The notes under the pieces: generated by a model
The model's input: the letters and a program-made list of their open reading frames with translations, nothing else
Database searches by the model: none
What the model was told of the DNA's origin: nothing
Source: Adiantum capillus-veneris
Taxonomy: Eukaryota > Streptophyta > Polypodiopsida > Polypodiales > Pteridaceae
NCBI GenBank assembly: GCA_014529385.2
Contig: CM043952.1
Location: 157,651,057 to 157,715,056 of the forward strand
Length of the DNA: 64,000 bases
Reading direction: 5' to 3'
Program-made: the position numbers and the translations under genes
Part shown: piece after piece, positions 46,328-57,770 of the stretch
Layout of the letters: the number at the start of each line of letters is the position of its first letter
Position numbering within the stretch: the stretch's first letter is position 1

Positions 46328-48830
46328 ATTGTGTAGGATCAAAGGATCATTGTAGAGAAACCAATGAGACAACCTACGGAGCTGGAGAGATCCTATGAAG
46401 GCTCAGAGAATGCCAAAAAGATCGACATAGCACATCCTGGGAAAGAATCAAAACCATCTTACATAACAACAAATTTGTCTCAAGAAGAGGAACAAATCCT
46501 CATCAAAACTTTGAAAGAATATAGGGACATTTTTTCATGGTTTTACAAAGATCTCAAAGGGGTAGATCTTGAAAATTGTTAGCACACTATTCTCATCAGA
46601 GATGATGCCAAACCAAGCAGATAGAGATCCTATACCTACATTGAGATGCTACCAAAGCAACCAGTTAGAGATCCTATACCTACAACGAGACATTTTTCAA
46701 AAAAAATCAAAGAGGAGATAGAAAAATGCAAGGAATCCAAATTCATCTACGAAAGTGAACACACCAATTGGTGTCACCAATTATGGTGATACCAAAGAAA
46801 AATAGGAAACTCAAAGTGTGTGTGTTTGTGTGTGTGAACCTTAAAAAAGTGAATGCTACAACCATAAGAGATAACTATTCTCTTCACATCATAGATTATG
46901 TATTAGAGAGAGTAGCTGGGAAAGAATCTTACAACTTCTTGTATAAATTCTCTGACTACAATTAGTTAGCCATTGATCCTAAAGATAAACGGGTGAAAGC
47001 ATGTTAACCTGTCGCGATTTTTGTGCTAGTTAGCAGTTTCAAGTTAGCACATCTTCGAAAAGTTGGGCGTCCGGTAATTTTTTTACAAATAATATCAAAA
47101 TATGTCGGAGGTTGTACATTTGGATTTCTTGTTTCAAGTGCTTTCTATTGATATATGATATGTCATAGATCTTGGAGATGTAGCTCAAGTTATTGTACTA
47201 GTTAGTATATGTCAAAATTGTGTTAGTTAGCATTGTCCGGGACATGAAAAAGCATGACAAGTTAATATGCTTTCACCCAAACACAAAATGGCTTTCGCAA
47301 AGGAATGGGAAACATCTGCTTATGGAGTCATGCCTTTTGGATTGATAAATTCACCTGCAACATTCTGAAGGATAATGAGGCATGCATTCAAGAAATACGT
47401 GAGAAGATTCTTAGAAGCTTACATGGATGATCCTTGTGTGCATTCATTAAAAATAATAGACCATTTTGAGCACCTCAAGCGTGTCTTCAAGAAATGTTGT
47501 CTATATAGGATTCGTCTAAATTACAAAAAATGTGTATTCATGGTTAGAAAAGAAACAATTCTCGGAGATATTGTCTCAAAAAATGGCATTGCAATAGATA
47601 TGGAAAAGGTGGCAGGTGACTGCTAAAATGCTCAGACCAATGAATGTCAAGGAAGTTCAATCATTCATGGGACATTGTGGATACTATTGTCTATTTATTT
47701 ATATGTACACTGTCATTGCTAAGCCCATTTATGTCCTTATTACTTAGTTTGTATGGACTAATGAATGTGAAGAGTCATGTCAAAAGCTTAAACAAGCTTT
47801 GTCTTAAACACCTATTTTGAAGACTCCAGACTGAAATAAAATTTTCCAAGTGTATGTTGACGCTTCAAACTTTGGTATTGATAGAATATTGGCACAACCA
47901 GGAGACAAGTTCAAGCACTCCTTATTAGTAAAAAAGTTTGTCTTCTTTGTGGACCACCAAGCTCTACATTATCTTGTCAAAAAATCATGTAACACTTGAA
48001 GGATTGTAAGATGATTCATCATCTTGTTGAAGTTCAATATTACAGTGGTTGTTAAGGAGGGCACCGTGCATCAAAGCGCATATCACCTTTCAATAATCAC
48101 CTCAAGAGGACCTCCCAAGGGGGTTGATGATGAATTAACAAATTCTTATCCGTTCTCGATTGAGATGATTTCTAGATGGCCAGAGGATCTGGTCACTCTG
48201 ATGACTATAGCTTAGTAGACTCATAGATCTCACTTCCAATCACAACATGACTAATCAAGAGATTGACAATTGTTGAGAGGAAGATTGTATAAAAAAAACA
48301 AGGATGGGATTCTAATTTTATGCATAAGCCAAAAAGAACAAGCCAACTACCTAAATCAAACTCATACAATAATGATGGGAATCCATTTTGTAGAGGACCA
48401 AATGTTGATATGACTTACATGGTTAGGGTTTCATTGGACAAACATGAAAAGAGATGTTCATGCTTATGTAGACAACTTATCTTAATGCAAAAAGAAAGCA
48501 ACAATATCAGATAGAGCAGATATCTAGAGGAGTACATGTGAATAGAAAATTCCCTAAAGACATGAGCAAACAAAGACAAAGAGCAATCAAAATTGAAACA
48601 TCAAATTACATCATGATTGGACAACAACTATATAGGAGAGGAAAAGACCAATAGATTAGATTGTGTGCAAATGAGGATGAATACCTTTACATCTTAGAAC
48701 AAGGACATGCGGGTCAAGAAGGAGGACATTTTCTCATGAGACTGCGGCTAGAGAAATATTGATGGCAAGTATATAGTCGCAAACTTTGGTTGTAGATGCA
48801 AAAGAATCTTTTATTGAACTCAACAAATCT
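46328..48830 (+). pseudogene. gypsy-4 pol: reverse transcriptase, RNase H traces, integrase zinc region
   Basis: Continues gypsy-4 after gypsy-3. EEEQILIKTLKEYRDIFSW starts pol (near 46475), then VSPIMVIPKKNRKLKVCV (46768) and LKKVNATTIRDNYSL. After the nested MITE come HKMAFAKEWE, YGVMPFGLINSPATF, catalytic YMDD intact at 47420-47431, and HLKRVFKKCCLYRIRLNYKK. RNase H is very decayed (FQVYVDASNFG-like near 47840). The integrase zinc region reads GQEGGHF then SHETAAREILMAS near 48715-48775. There are many stops. No similarity continues past about 48830. Confidence 0.8.
46991..47278 (-). mobile_element. 288-bp MITE, copy 2 (opposite orientation)
   Basis: Same length and sequence family as 44220-44507, inverted. 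The right end has one mismatch (TTAATATGCTTTCACCC). A 4-bp duplication AAAC flanks it (46987-46990 and 47279-47282). Removing it restores the RT codons PKDKHKMAFAKEW, so the empty site is known. Confidence 0.9.
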
Positions 48831-48904
48831 TCTAGTTTTGTAGCCCAAGCATCAATTGTTGCTTGCATAGTTTTTGACATCAACTACTTATGCTTACCCA
48901 TCTC

Positions 48905-51008
48905 TAAACCCTAAGATAGACCTTGAGTAGAGAAGCCAGATGCCAGACCAGCGAGGCTGCATCAATATAGAATGAATCCCAATAATGTTAAGAAGGTGAA
49001 AGAGAAGATTGATAATCTTTTGAAAGCTGTGCTCATAATTGAAGTGGAAGGTAGAAACTTGTTATTTCCAATTGTGGTAGTATCAAAGAAGAATGGGAAT
49101 TTCATTAGGAAGAGAATGGGTTCTAGGAGGGCCTCTTCATTTGGCAGTTTAAGGAAGTCAAATTTCTAGTATTAAGAAATCAATCAAAGGAGATCTTTTG
49201 AATTCAAACAGGCAAAACAGCTAGTTTATTTGAATTCAAATTTTCCCACATATTGAAATTTAAAATCTAGCGGACAAAACTATATCAAGTAACATATCTA
49301 CGGAAAGAACTCGGTGTGTAGATTATAGATCTATGATCTTTGCTCAAATCGGAGATTGTATGTAGGAGTTCTGGAAGGCCAAAATTCATAAAGTTGTCCC
49401 TCCCCCCCCTTTTTTGGGGGTACATCCTTTGACTATTCTTACACTTCTCTTACACACCCACCATTCTTGCATGCACCTATTTGTCAAAATGTTAATCACC
49501 TCCATAATCTCATGGCAAAAAAAGAGGCCCTCCTAGACCTCATCCTCTTCCTAATGTGAGGGTGTGTGCTAATCACAAAAAGTTGAATGCTCATACCATC
49601 AAAGATCCATTTCCACTTTCATTAATGAAAATGTTGCTAGATGAGATTGCTAGCCACAAAATGTATAGTTTCATGGATGGTTATAGTGGCTATAATCAGC
49701 TAAAAATTGCATCAACATATCATACAAAGATGACTTTCGTCACTGCATGGGGATCATTCATGTATTTGGTAATGCCATTTGGGTTATGTAATGCTCCAGC
49801 TAATTTTAAAAGATGTATGATAGAGATCTTCAGTGAGTTCTTGTATAAGTTCTTGGCTATTTTTATGGATGATTTCACAATCTTCTCAACTAAGGAAATG
49901 CATCTGTTGTTTCTTGAAATGGTTTTTGAAAGATGCAAGGAGAAGAGAATCTGTCTGAACCCATTCAATTTAGTGTTCATGGTATGGAAACTCCAATTTC
50001 TAGGACACAATGTTTCTAGAAATGGAATTAAGATTGCAAAAGATAAGATTAAATGTGTTTTAGTAAAAAGAGAGAGAAACAATGAGTGTATCTAAACTAA
50101 GATCATTTCTAGGTTATGTCAATTTTTATCAACCATTCATTCACATGTTTGCAACCAAACCTCTTCCTTTGTATGAGTTGACTCAAAAGGGGAAGAAGTT
50201 CAATTGGACCCCAAAATGCATAGCAAGTTTTCAATGCCTAAAGGAGGCAATTAGCAAAAATCCAATCCTTCGTCAATCAGACTGGGATGTCATTTTCCAT
50301 GTTTACGTGGATGCATCTGGATTGGTAATGTGAGCTATATTGGCCCATTCTAATGAAAAAGGCACTACCCAATCTACTTTTCCATTCAATGGTTCAATAT
50401 AGCTGAAGAAGGATATTCCACAACCGAGAGGGAAGCACACAGAATGGTTTTTATTGCAACAAAGTTCATACATTATATATTGGGTAAGTTGTTTCACTTT
50501 TATGTTGATCATCAAGCTCTTCTATTTTTATCAACAAAGTAATTATTCAAGGAAGACTAATCAGATGGATATTGATCCTGGTGGAGTTTGAGTTTAGAAT
50601 CTTCCATAAGCCAAACAAGACTCATTATGGTGCTGATTTCCTATCAAGGAGTACATAAGGCTTTTAGAAAATATCAATGTGGGATGAACAAGTAGATATT
50701 GAGTTGTTTCAAAATTCTACAATGGATGGACCATATCTAGAGTGACAAGATGTATATGATTTTCTTGAGTTTTGTGGATTTCCAAAGGACTAGTTTCCAG
50801 CGAGTAATAAGGCACTAATATTGAAAAGTCTAAATTTCACCATCATAGGAGGAGCTTTGTACAAGTTGGGAATTGATGGGGTTCTTTGAAGGTGTGCACC
50901 TATTCAAGGGAGGATCCAAGTGATTACAAAGGATCATAGTGGGAAAGTTTTGAGAACATTGTTTCACTGACATCACCACTTACAAGAAGATTTTGCAAGT
51001 AGGGCTAT
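48905..51008 (+). pseudogene. gypsy-5 reverse transcriptase, RNase H and start of integrase
   Basis: RT starts with PDARPARLHQYRMNPNNVKK near 48945 and IVVVSKKNGNF. An insertion-like gap of about 400 bp (49150-49550) follows before MRVCANHKKLNAHTIKDPFP (49556). Then come MYSFMDGYSGYNQLKIA, FMYLVMPFGLCNAPANFKR, intact FMDD at 49862-49873, LRSFLGYVNFYQPFIH and FHVYVDASG (RNase H). YSTTEREAHRMVFIATKF appears in a shifted frame and HFYVDHQALLFL after it. The integrase zinc region begins with GGALYKLGIDGVL and ends at ILQVGL (51008). It contains stops and frameshifts. Confidence 0.85.
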
Positions 51009-51169
51009 AACATTGAATGGCCAAGTAACTTGTGTGTAGAAAAACATAGCATGAACATAGTGAGCATTTCATTAGAATAGATTCCTACTGAGAATAACAA
51101 AAGTGCTTGGGTGGAGAGAGCAACAAAAAGCATAACACCTAGCTAGATAGCATAAACAATACTTCAAAA

Positions 51170-51335
51170 GAGAGAGAAATTAAGAAATTGACAACAGTTG
51201 AGAACCAGATTTTCATGGAGCCGGTCCCCCCTCCACAAACACAACATCAATTCCCTCGCGGTCTCAGACCCAAGACCTCACACACCTTTGAAGATGGTGA
51301 GAGCTAGCAGGGTATGAGAGTAGATTGAGAGGAAG
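51170..51335 (-). other. Possible tRNA-derived SINE fragment
   Basis: The minus strand reads TCTTCAAAGGTGTGTGAGG, then TCTTGGGTCTGAGACC. This resembles the A-to-B-box stretch of plant SINEs (B box GGTTCGANNCC), with mismatches. No 3' tail or duplication was identified. Confidence 0.3.
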
Positions 51336-51538
51336 AAGGAGTAGTCTTACAAGAAAGATGTACATCTCCTCACATAATCACTCATATTAGCATAGCTTAG
51401 CTTAGTAATTAGCATGGTAGAGGAGATGAGCATGCATTGAAGCTTGGATCTTGGTTGGATTTGCATCACAAAGCCAAGAGTTGTTGATGTAGGCTTCCCT
51501 TCTCACAATCTTGGAGTAGGTGATAAGCTTTCCATTAA

Positions 51539-52876
51539 CACTAGAATGGTAACCTAACAGAACATAAAAGTGTCCTTTCAGGGTTTTGGGAAAAATTTCC
51601 AAAACCATTGTAGATCCACTCATTTTGAAAAATCATTTCATGAGCTTATAGTTCAATAACTACTATATATGGAAAAAATGAGAAACTTGTAATTTTTCTC
51701 ATCCCTTGGTCACTACAAGCCTCCAAAGTTGAAGGACCAGTGCATTTTGCCCAAAACAGCAATTTCTTACGGTTGATTGCATATAAGTAAGAGTGGGGAT
51801 TTTTGTAGGACATGAGATAAAATGCCCCGTTAACTTCAATGGGTTGGTGATCAAAACATATGGTTGCTTTTACCTCACAAATTTTTTTTTGGGCAAAAAA
51901 AAAAGGTACAAAAAAGTTGCATTTTTGCAATTCTGCGGACCTATCATCAAAGTTTCTATAGTCACGCTCAATACAGATACTATATACATGTTTTCTTAGT
52001 TCCCTTTGGGCCTTTGGATTCAAAAGGAGCCATGGATCATGTCAAAAGGATAATGGATCTCTTACAATTGGAACCTTGGGGGCAATGATAAAGTGCTAAA
52101 TACAGCAAACATGAAAAAACTGGGTTTAGCATTATGACCTCTAGAAACCCATAGAAACTACTCAATATCTAGCCAAGTTTGTAGTCTATGATTAGATATG
52201 GTTACTACCTACAAAATACACACAATTGGTCTAAGAAAGTAGCAATATTGAGAAAGTTATATTTGCTACTCTAAAATGTATCGTATTCTTCAGCTATCAA
52301 AAAACTCAACCATCATCATATACTATGCTATATAGCATATTAGGTCCCCCAAAACTCAAGGAAGATTAGATTTATGTTATACATTACACTTACACAATCA
52401 AAATTGAATTTGGATATCAAGAAAGCCACCAAAAAAATCATAAAAGTGCTAATTTTGGCTAAAAAACAGGATTATGCAATTCTTGTAAATTGGTCATAAC
52501 TTTAAATTTTAACGCTTAGCTCTCCCTACAAGCATCAAAACATGTTGAGAACTATGAAGGCCTAACCTCTAGTCATCTAAACCTCACAAACATGAAGTTT
52601 AGAGTGGTATAGTTGCCAAAAATTGAAAAAAAGCCAAAATCAGGACCCCTTTTTTCACACAGCTTAGGTTCAAAAATGTTGTGCAAGAGTAAGGTAAATG
52701 GTGATATCGATACTCCAAAAACAATGCTAAGTTTTTTCAGCTCATAAGGCAACTTTGTGGATATATAGCACCTAGAAATTCATTTTCATACTCTTCAAAT
52801 AATTCAAGCAAAATGGTCACTTAAGAGGACACAAAAGTGTCGAAGGACATAATAGTGTCCTGTTACCATTCTAGTG
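51539..52876 (+). mobile_element. TTAA-flanked terminal-inverted-repeat element, copy B (1338 bp)
   Basis: Same ends (CACTAGAATGGTAAC and GTTACCATTCTAGTG) and same orientation as copy A (6549-7894), with TTAA at 51535-51538 and 52877-52880. Sequence agreement with copy A is high along the whole length, with scattered substitutions and a few small indels. It shares the 68-codon frame (51793-51999). A minus-strand 125-codon frame (51646-52023) is broken in copy A, so it is probably not a gene. Confidence 0.8.
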
Positions 52877-52885
52877 TTAAGGCTT

Positions 52886-52959
<74 letters not shown>

Positions 52960-53064
52960 TTCTTACTCTACACATGAGCTTCTGTGAGTATGTGTGTGGA
53001 TAATTCATTTGAAAAATCAGTCCCCCTCTCTCTCTTGGTCGACCCCTCTTGCTAATTGCTCTTG

Positions 53065-53410
53065 CTAGCACCTCATTGGACCTTCCCATGCTTAGTCAAT
53101 AGGATTTCAGAAGCATAAGTGATAGCCTTCTGACATGTGTCCCCCTTTCCCCTTTTGTGAGAGCTTTAGGTAATTAATAAATGCAATTAAACTCTAATTG
53201 GACCCCTTTGTCTCCTGGCCAATAGGAATCAGGCAAGCCATTGGGCTGTTGAATGCTCATTGGACCCCTTGGGAGACTGTCCAATAGTCTTCTAGAGAGC
53301 TTAATTCCTATTGGTTCTTTTATTAAGTGTTTTTAAATTAATTAAACTAGATTTACTCTAGCCTAATTCTCATTGGTCCACCTTCAAGGCCATCCAATAG
53401 GATTTGAGTA
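53065..53410. repeat. Field of paired ATTGG / CCAAT words
   Basis: Within 350 bp, ATTGG-type words (about 53074, 53196, 53239, 53259, 53308, 53370) alternate with CCAAT-type words (about 53096, 53219, 53281, 53394). They form about four inverted pairs 20-30 bp apart, with flanks like TCATTGGACC and CCAATAGGA. This looks like a diverged short tandem repeat. CCAAT boxes bind NF-Y, but no promoter role is shown. Confidence 0.5.
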
Positions 53411-53461
53411 CACCTTGTGGGCATCTGGCCTAGGGAGCTAACACGTGTCCCTCTTTCCCCT

Positions 53462-53508
<47 letters not shown>

Positions 53509-54021
53509 CTCTCTCATCCCCTACTTATTTGGCTCGCCCCCTCCTATGTAGGAGTTTGTGAAGACTTTTTGGGACACACACAAAGCATCCAATTTCCTAA
53601 GCCTTTAACCATTGGACACAACCTTTGAATTTTGGAACCTTAGCATTTTGGAAGTCTTAATGGGCTGAACCCTAAGATCTTTGGAGCCCATTGTTTCACA
53701 TAGCTCTTTTGCAGATGGCCCCTCTTTTGGATCCCTATTTTCCCTCCTTTGGATCCCTACTGTGGGTGGCCGGTCTGCCAGCTTAACCAATATTATAGCT
53801 TTTTCTCCCCTGGCACTTCCCCATATTGAATGATTAGTTTAACATGAGAAAATCATTTAGGAGAATTAGATATTAGTTATTATGACAAGGGCTATGGTGG
53901 CAAACTATGATGTCCAATGTGCGGGCTTTTTGTAAAACTTGTGATAGTTGTCAGAGGATGGGAAGACCAACAGTAGTAGACATGACACCTCTAACACCCA
54001 TCCAGCCATTAGGTATTTTTA

Positions 54022-54247
54022 TGAAATGGGGATTAGACTTTATAAGTCCATTCAAGAAGGGGAATTGTAGGAAGAACAAGTACATTGTGATGGAAACATA
54101 CTATGTTAGTAAATGGGTGGAGGCTAAAGCATTATGAAATGGGGATTAAACTTTATGAGTCCATTCAAGAAGGGGAACTCTAGGAAGAACAGGTACATTG
54201 TGATGGCAACATACTATGTCAGTAAATGGGTGGAGGTTAAAGCATTA
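54022..54247 (+). repeat. 113-bp tandem duplication in the integrase core
   Basis: TGAAATGGGGATTA starts at 54022 and 54135. The unit encodes the [26 protein letters not shown] part, so the first catalytic Asp region occurs twice. 113 is not a multiple of three, so the copy shifts the frame. Confidence 0.85.
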
Positions 54248-54705
54248 CCTAACAACATTGCCAATTGAACAACATGGTTCTTGTATGAGCTTGTGATTTA
54301 CAAATTTGGCAATCCATTTGAGATTGTTTCAGATCAGTGCACTCATTTCATCAATGAGAAAATTTAGATACTGATTGAAATCTTATCAATCAAGCATCAA
54401 AAATCAACACTGTATTATCCCATATGCAATGGGAAAGCTAAAAGGAGTAATAAGATAATCAAGACTATACTAACAAAAATTGTTGAGAAAGAGCCTCACC
54501 ATTGGGACAAGAAACTTCATATTGCATTGTGGGCATACAGAAATGGTAATAAGCTGACTACTAGTATGACACTATTCAAACAGTTTATGGAACATAAGTA
54601 GTTGTGCCTATAGAATTTGCAATTCCCAGTCTCAAATTGGCTATCAAACATTGTATGGATTTCAATAAAAATTTAAAGCACAGACTAGATGAATTGCTTA
54701 AACTT

Positions 54706-54855
54706 AATGAAATCAAACAAAGGGCTATGTCCGAGTAGGAGATACTCCAACAAAGGAAGAAGCATTGGCATCATAAACTCAATGAAATCAAACAAAGGGC
54801 TATGTCCGAGTAGGAGATACTTCAACAAAGGAAGAAGCATTGGCATCATAAAAAA
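54706..54855 (+). repeat. 75-bp tandem duplication in the integrase C-terminus
   Basis: Two copies starting 54706 and 54781. The unit encodes 25 residues (NEIKQRAMSE, stop, EILQQRKKHWHHK) and keeps the frame. Confidence 0.85.
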
Positions 54856-55320
54856 ATCAAGGTTTGAGATATCAAAAAAGGGGATTTGGTTTTGTGCTAT
54901 CAGTTGAAGCTAGGCCCAAAGAAACCTAATATGAAAGTTGCATGGTTAGGACCATATGAAAAGCTTTTCTCCAATGGCATAGTAAGGCTTAAGAATTTAT
55001 CAGGATTATTGTTTCCAGGGGTCTACAATGGAGCCAAAATCAAGTTATATTATGCCTGATCAAATGAACCCCCATCACCAACAACTCAGAACATCAATAA
55101 TTTAGAACTAGATGGCAAGCCTTTAAATCTGTTGAGTATGGAATCAAAAGTGTTGGAAGAGGAGAGTAAGTAGCTAGTAGATATGTTGGGGATGATTCCA
55201 CTTCATAATCAGATTAGTGGGGAATGGAAAGAGTTTGGAATGTGTAACAGTCATTGGCAACACATTAATGATCAAATTATTGATCAAATTATTCGTTCCT
55301 CAATCTCTTGATTGTCTACA

Positions 55321-55470
55321 TGTAGCCAATTTGGACGACCTCCTTTTCTTTTGGCCAGTGACTCAACTGATGTAGCCAATTTGGACGACCTCATTTTCTT
55401 TTGGCCAGTGACTCAACTGATGTAGCCAATTTGGATGACCTCATTTTCTTTTGGCCAGCGACTCAACTTC
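55321..55470. repeat. Three 50-bp tandem units
   Basis: Units start at 55321, 55371 and 55421 with TGTAGCCAATTTGGA and are nearly identical. Confidence 0.9.
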
Positions 55471-55479
55471 CTTTTCAAT

Positions 55480-57200
55480 TTGAATACTAGCTGCATAATC
55501 ATTGAGTGGATCTCATAGCTCAGCAAGTCTAGGCTCCATTTTTTCCCTTTCAATAGCTTGGTCTGGATTATCTATATTAGTCTGGTCGTTCCCTACATTT
55601 GACTTGAAGTCTTGCTTCTCGTGGTTTGATTGGTTGGGTGTTTGCCCATCAAGTTGAATTGTCCTCTCACCAAGATTTGATTTTGTAAACTCTTTAGGGT
55701 ATTGCCATCGTCATCTTTTAGCTTGCTCTATGTCCATCAAAACAACATTTAAATCAATCTTTGAAATTGGAAAAATATTCATGGATGTGAGCATACGCTC
55801 GATCTCCTTTGTGTCGTACTTCTTGCAGAGTCCTTGTCGCCTCATTTCCTTTTTCCAAATTCTTGTATTATCAATTTTTATCTGAATTCTTCTACTAGGC
55901 CCTTGAATAGTCAATGTCTAACTTGCGTATGGCTCCAAAATTCTCGAGCCAAGGGTTTTCCTGCATTCCATATGCTCCTTGTACATCCATCCCTAAAGAA
56001 TTTGGTTTTGAATTTCTCATTTCCACCCTAATTTGCATGTTCTCATTCAGGCTAGTAGCTTTTGATCAACCATTCTAATTCTAAAAGAAGCTGGCTTGAG
56101 ATCTTGAATACCAAGTTTTTGTCTTAGATGTTCTCCCACAATGTTCACTCCTAAGCCACCATCCAGTATCACTCTTGAAAACAATTCCAATCGATTTCTA
56201 ATCTTGTAATCCACTTGAATAACGGGAGTCTCATCATCTCTTATGAGACTGATAAGTCTAGCACCCCACCATCCAGTATCACTCTTGAAAATGGCTTTAA
56301 TGATTTATAATCTTGTAATCCACTTGAATAACGGGAAATTCATCCTCTCTTATGACTAATAAATCTATTGCTATGGATTTTTTTGTTGTTTTCCTCTTCT
56401 TCCTTATGAATTTTGTAGCTTCTTGTAATGTTATTCTCATATCATCCAATTCAACTGTGAGCCTTTGGATTTGCTCACACACTTTAACAGATATTTCATC
56501 CTGCTTGTTACCAGAACTATTGTCTAGTGTGGAATTGGAAGACCTCTCTTCCAATTGACTATCCTCGCAACACCACTTGGCTGGCCTCTTGCATTTGGTG
56601 GCTAATTAACCCTTTGGTAGAGATTAGGATTTCCGTCCAACTCACACATTTAGGATGCATTGGCCCTCCTTGTTGGAGTTCTCTAGGACAACAACAACAT
56701 GGTATGGTTTGGTAAGTATTGTAAATGGGTTGAAAAATCATGTCTATGCATAGCCCCCCAACTTGGTTCTACCATACCTATGATAACAATGCAATTCAAA
56801 GCACTATGTTCTGCAAGAGGAGCACCTTGAATGGTTTTCTCAAGGGCTTTTGATTTTTAGGTTTGTTGCTTATTGTTTCTCTTGAATAGAAGATTTTGTA
56901 AGAGTTACACACATTCATTAATAGTCAGCTATTCAAATGGCGATTGTGGTTTCTTCAACTCAATTATTTGATAGACTAGCTATTGCTTTGATTGTTGAAT
57001 ACCCAATTGTTGAAGCTCTAGAACCCACTTATAAGATGATTTGAATGGTGTCCTAGCTTTTGGCTTAGTCTTTGGCTTCCAAACCCATTTAGTTGCAAGT
57101 GGTTGCACTCTCTACTTCTCCTTGTAGTAGATGGTGGTACATGAGTCTTGTATGTGACTTGGTTGCTGGGTATATGCATGAATAGGAGGACTTACTACAT
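55480..57200 (-). pseudogene. gypsy-6 remnant: gag end and protease, minus strand
   Basis: Reading downward: a decayed Cys-rich stretch near 56690 that may be the zinc knuckle, then a coiled stretch EQIQRLTVELDDMRITLQEA (56460). A protease follows with VIQVDYKIRNRLELFSR, VILDGGLGVNIVGEHLRQKL (56190-56130) and MVDQKLLA, then LTIQGPSRRIQIK (55910) and ISKIDLNVVLMDIEQA. The pattern IDGG-GVN-EHLRKKLG is typical of one plant gypsy lineage. No RT or LTR was found in the window, and there are many frame breaks. Upstream of 56750 the assignment is weak. Confidence 0.6.
56157..56370 (-). repeat. 109-bp tandem duplication inside the gypsy-6 protease
   Basis: CCACCATCCAGTATCACTC starts at 56157 and 56266. 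The second copy has a small deletion. The unit covers the residues just before the active-site word. Confidence 0.8.
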
Positions 57201-57339
57201 GTCTCCCAGACACCACTAGGAAGGTTGTAGCTACCACCCAAATTCAAAGTTGGAATAATTTTGAAGACTGTTACAACCTTTTTCCTCTCTCAAAGACTTC
57301 AATAATTAATAGAATCTCAAAATTTTGAATACTATTACG

Positions 57340-57770
<431 letters not shown>

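Larger units (their letters stand above)
36366..48830 (+). mobile_element. Ty3/gypsy element gypsy-4, split by gypsy-3
   Basis: A primer site is at 36366-36376, gag and CCHC region at about 36400-38200, protease-like part at 38880-39960, and pol from 46328 to about 48830. The pol start is cut from the gag-protease half by gypsy-3 (40342-46322), whose AGTAT duplication is exact. The integrase zinc region fades out near 48830. The rest of the integrase and the 3' LTR were not found, so the 3' end has been lost or replaced. Its lineage differs from gypsy-1/2/3. Confidence 0.75.
51009..53887. mobile_element. 2.88 kb insertion of unknown class with 8-bp duplication
   Basis: The host integrase motif breaks here. 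AGGGCTAT lies on both sides (51001-51008 and 53888-53895), an 8-bp target duplication. The insert begins AACATTGAATGGCC and ends TTAGTTATTATGACA. I see no LTRs, no terminal inverted repeats, no poly(A) and no transposase. It contains the TTAA element copy B, (GA)n at 52889-52957, a set of CCAAT-box pairs and (GT)n at about 53465-53506. hAT elements make 8-bp duplications but have CAG-type ends, which are absent. Confidence 0.7.
48905..55075 (+). mobile_element. Ty3/gypsy element gypsy-5, split by an unknown 2.88 kb insert
   Basis: The pol of a third plus-strand gypsy lineage: RT and RNase H at 48905-51008, then integrase at 53888-55075 after the insert. No gag, LTR or primer site was found, so both ends are missing or unrecognised. 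The link is secure because the integrase zinc region is cut mid-motif (ILQVGL / [17 protein letters not shown]). Confidence 0.8.
53888..55075 (+). pseudogene. gypsy-5 integrase
   Basis: The zinc region ends with [20 protein letters not shown] and [10 protein letters not shown]. The core has [15 protein letters not shown] (first Asp), IVSDQCTHF (second Asp) and a decayed third motif (YPICNGKAKRSNKIIK; the usual E-bearing word is altered). LHIALWAYRNGNK and TLFKQF follow. The C-terminal domain shows KKGDLVLCYQLKLGPKK, WLGPYEKLFSNG and LFPGVYNGAKIKLYYA near 55060. Stops are present, including between KAL and the duplicated segment. It would have joined element DNA to the chromosome. Confidence 0.85.

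Noticed and set aside
48780-48960. Apparent continuous fusion of gypsy-4 integrase to gypsy-5 reverse transcriptase
   Set aside because: Frames differ and similarity to either family is lost near 48830-48905; treated as a junction of two elements.
51646-52023. 125-codon minus-strand frame in TTAA element copy B
   Set aside because: Not open in copy A; probably chance.
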